Assembly (NCBI GenBank): GCA_021163625.1
Contig: JAGGTS010000025.1
Coordinates: 1 to 6,508, forward strand
Reading direction: 5' to 3'
DNA length: 6,508 bases
Source: a bacterium
Lineage (GTDB): Bacteria > Patescibacteriota > Minisyncoccia > Minisyncoccales > CG1-02-41-26
A program made the translations under genes and the position numbers. The notes below the pieces were generated by a model. The model made no database searches, was not told the DNA's origin, and was given only the letters and a program-made list of their open reading frames with translations. Positions within the stretch are counted from its first letter, which is position 1; every line of letters begins with the position of its first letter. This document shows, one piece after another, positions 5,346 through 6,508 of the stretch.

Positions 5346-6108
5346 TTGCCCAAGGACGACCCGAGATATATAAAATGGAAAAAGAGTTTAAAGAAAAGAC
5401 CTTCTCCTTGGAATAAGGGATTTGCAAAAGAAACTCACCCGAGTGTCGCAAAAATTTCTAGAACTTTCAAAATAAAAAAGATAGATAATTTTGCAAGATG
5501 GAGAAGGGAGATGATTAATCGAGGATTGATTAAAACAAATTACCCGCCTCTTCAAAGATCTGGAGATCTTGCCGAATTAATTGGAGTAATCTTGGGAGAT
5601 GGTTATATCGGAAAATTTTCTAGAACAGAAGTCTTAGCAAGTCTTAGCAATTTTCTCTAATTCAAATAATCCAGGCTTTGTAAAAAGATATTCTAAGTTA
5701 ATTGAAAAGATTTTCAATAAAAAGCCGAGTACTTATAAAAGGAAAGATAGTAATTGTATTAAAATTAGTATATATCAAAAAGATTTAAGTAAAAGATTAG
5801 GTATTCCCGCAGGGTCTAGAAAAAATCAAAATATAAAAATTCCTCACTGGATTCTAAAGAATAAAGAATATCTTAAAAGATATTTAAGAGGATTGTATGA
5901 GGCAGAAGGAAGTTTCTGTGTTCATAAACCAACTTATACTTATAAATTTCTATTTGCTAACAGAAATAAATCATTGCTTGAGAATGTTTATCGAATCTTA
6001 AAAATTCTGGGATTCCACCCACATAAAAGCAAGTATAAAATCCAGATTTCTAAAAAAGGAGAAGTTTATAAAATTAAAGAATTAATAAAATTTAGGCAAT
6101 ATCAATGA
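5346..6108 (+). pseudogene. LAGLIDADG homing endonuclease, frameshifted by a 10-bp tandem duplication
   Basis: LAGLIDADG enzymes cut a long specific DNA site so that the gene is copied into it. This copy is in two frames: 5346-5660 ends early, and the rest continues in the +1 frame to the TGA at 6106-6108. Deleting one copy of the repeated gtcttagcaa (5631-5650) gives one open frame of 250 residues with no stop. In the repaired protein, a basic N-terminus with a PWNKG motif (about 22-26, like NUMOD3 DNA-binding modules) precedes the first motif LAELIGVILGDG (75-86, catalytic Asp85). After a Lys-rich DNA-binding segment comes the second motif YLRGLYEAEG (about 176-185, catalytic Glu184). The two-motif monomer form and length are normal for the family. 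The start is uncertain: TTG at 5346 has no ribosome binding site. No group I intron or intein host is visible around it, so it looks free-standing, next to tRNA-Gln. Confidence 0.85.
5631..5650. repeat. Exact 10-bp tandem duplication that breaks the endonuclease gene
   Basis: gtcttagcaa occurs twice back to back (5631-5640 and 5641-5650); with the preceding aa the period-10 stretch is 22 nt. Ten is not a multiple of three, so the reading frame shifts exactly here. With a single copy the protein reads ...EVLAIFSNSNNPGFVKRY..., continuous with the downstream frame. Confidence 0.95.
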
Positions 6109-6113
6109 TATTG
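6097..6113. repeat. 17-bp palindrome across the endonuclease/tRNA-Gln junction
   Basis: caatatca-a-tgatattg is a perfect 8-bp inverted repeat with a single central base. It covers the last endonuclease codons, its TGA stop (6106-6108), the 3-bp spacer and the first two bases of tRNA-Gln. Confidence 0.8.
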
Positions 6114-6185
6114 CGGGGTGGTGTAACGGTAGCACTCGAGATTCTGGCTCTCGCGATCCAGGTTCGAATCCTGGCCCCGCAGCCA
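6112..6185 (+). tRNA. tRNA-Gln (anticodon CTG)
   Basis: The acceptor stem is TGCGGGG with CCCCGCA, including the U1-A72 pair typical of tRNA-Gln. The D-arm is GTG/CAC with loop TAACGGTAG. The anticodon stem CGAGA/TCTCG encloses TTCTGGC, giving CTG (Gln, codon CAG). The T-arm CCAGG/CCTGG has loop TTCGAAT. The discriminator is G and CCA is encoded. All parts look intact, so it should be functional. It lies only 3 bp after the endonuclease stop. Confidence 0.95.
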
Positions 6186-6212
6186 AGAGCAATTTAAATT
6201 AGGTTAACTAAT

Positions 6213-6280
6213 CTAGGTTCGCCCTGTTATTCAACAGGATGTCCTATTGTCTAATAGGGCAAATCCTAGCCCGGCGGCCA
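6213..6280 (+). pseudogene. Interrupted tRNA-like 3' half (T-arm, acceptor 3' strand, CCA)
   Basis: CTAGG (6213-6217) and CCTAG (6265-6269) form a five-pair T-stem. The loop bases TTC (6218-6220) and AAAT (6261-6264) together make TTCAAAT, a canonical seven-base T-loop. CCCGGCG (6270-6276), a G discriminator and CCA (6278-6280) follow with exact tRNA spacing. A 40-nt palindrome sits inside the T-loop. Only 27 bp separate the T-stem from tRNA-Gln, so no 5' half with D-arm and acceptor exists locally; ATTAG-GTTAA-CTAAT (6198-6212) just before could be a variable-arm or anticodon-arm remnant. It may be a dead tRNA fragment or part of an unusual RNA. Confidence 0.55.
6221..6260. repeat. 40-nt palindromic insert inside the tRNA-like T-loop
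   Basis: The ends GCCCTGTT and AATAGGGC (6221-6228, 6253-6260) pair with one G-U. Inside, two perfect six-pair hairpins stand side by side: CCTGTT-ATTC-AACAGG (6223-6238) and CCTATT-GTCT-AATAGG (6243-6258), separated by atgt. The element can thus form one long stem or two tandem hairpins (a cruciform). Removing exactly 40 nt restores a normal T-loop. It looks like a tiny mobile palindrome or a structured intervening sequence. Confidence 0.65.
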
Positions 6281-6348
6281 AAATTTTTTACTGCCGACTC
6301 TTTTTGGGATGATTTTGGAAATCTTGTTTTTCTCTTGTCCGACCATTC

Positions 6349-6378
6349 CGCCCTGACCCGCTGAAGCGGGGCAGGGCG
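6349..6378. repeat. GC-rich hairpin (REP-like or terminator-like)
   Basis: CGCCCTG (6349-6355) pairs with CAGGGCG (6372-6378), and inside it CCCGC pairs with GCGGG around a TGAA loop, with one A/G mismatch between the two stems. It is far richer in G+C than its surroundings. The downstream cttttaaaaa is a poor T-tract, so a rho-independent terminator is possible but weak; a dispersed palindromic repeat is the alternative. The rest of 6281-6447 holds nothing else recognisable except the promoter and ribosome binding site below. Confidence 0.6.
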
Positions 6379-6418
6379 AGCTTTTAAAAAGATTAATGTT
6401 AAAAAACAGGTTTTTTGA

Positions 6419-6440
6419 TAAAATGAAAGTATCTTAAGGA
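6419..6440 (+). promoter_or_regulatory. Possible -10 box and Shine-Dalgarno for the last gene
   Basis: TAAAAT (6419-6424, five of six consensus bases) is a candidate -10; no convincing -35 is seen. AAGGA (6436-6440) lies 7 bp before the ATG at 6448, one of the few properly spaced Shine-Dalgarno sequences in the window, which fixes the start of that gene. Confidence 0.4.
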
Positions 6441-6447
6441 ATTCAAA

Positions 6448-6508
6448 ATGAAATTCTATCTAAAAAAATTTATTCTTTTGGTTATTTTGCTGATTATTTT
6501 AGCTACTG
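6448..6508 (+). CDS. N-terminus of an exported or membrane protein (partial)
   Basis: Only the first 20 codons are inside the window, open to the edge. They encode MKFYLKK followed by a Leu/Ile-rich hydrophobic segment, the pattern of a signal peptide or N-terminal anchor. The well-spaced AAGGA supports the ATG. In Patescibacteria and other phyla, ftsEX is often followed by a cell-wall hydrolase or an exported S41-type protease, and this gene could be that partner, displaced by the endonuclease region. Nothing in the visible residues proves this. Confidence 0.6.
   Translation, partial: MKFYLKKFILLVILLIILAT

Noticed and set aside
5294..5419. ATG-initiated ORF in another frame overlapping the endonuclease start
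   Set aside because: It ends soon after entering the endonuclease gene and its translation has no homing-enzyme features; it is an out-of-frame reading.
5346..6108. Intein inside a host protein
   Set aside because: There are no flanking extein sequences in frame and no splicing-junction Cys/Ser and His-Asn ends.
5135..6300. Group I or group II intron hosting the endonuclease
   Set aside because: I could not find the conserved P/Q/R/S core of a group I intron or a domain V of a group II intron by eye; a covariance search would be needed to exclude it fully.
1..6508. CRISPR array
   Set aside because: No set of regularly spaced direct repeats occurs; the repeats present are isolated palindromes and one 10-bp tandem duplication.

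Overview
This AT-rich window looks like the chromosome of a reduced bacterium, most likely a Patescibacteria/CPR lineage such as Parcubacteria. That placement is inference. It rests on short intergenic gaps, scattered single tRNA genes, small exported proteins, a prfB-ftsE-ftsX cluster and a free-standing LAGLIDADG endonuclease. UGA is read as stop: prfB keeps the classic in-frame UGA frameshift site, which argues against the UGA=Gly code of Gracilibacteria/Absconditabacteria.

Left part (1-870). On the minus strand lie tRNA-Gly(CCC) and an FtsB/DivIC-like division protein with a -10 box so close to its ATG that the transcript may be leaderless. A divergent promoter on the plus strand leads to a 35-residue single-pass membrane microprotein with a palindromic leader. 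Middle part (870-2305): a phosphoglycerate mutase of the 2,3-BPG-dependent (GpmA) type, a six-cysteine membrane-anchored exported protein of unknown function, and tRNA-Thr(CGT).

Core cluster (2337-5134): prfB (RF2, read through an autoregulatory +1 frameshift), ftsE (ABC ATPase) and ftsX (its four-pass membrane partner). FtsEX usually transmits ATP hydrolysis to cell-wall hydrolases during division, so the window carries two division functions: FtsB-like and FtsEX. A probable intrinsic terminator follows ftsX.

Right part (5200-6508) is the accessory region. A two-motif LAGLIDADG homing endonuclease gene is broken by an exact 10-bp tandem duplication; removing one copy restores a continuous 250-residue protein. 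Its stop lies 3 bp before an intact tRNA-Gln(CTG), and a 17-bp palindrome spans the junction. Just after that tRNA is a second tRNA-like 3' end (T-arm, acceptor 3' strand, CCA) whose T-loop is split by a 40-nt palindromic insert. A further GC-rich hairpin follows, then the start of a new exported or membrane protein cut by the window edge. The unit from 5200 to about 6380 looks like a mobile, tRNA-associated island inserted between ftsX and its next neighbour. The interrupted tRNA-like element is the least conventional feature here.
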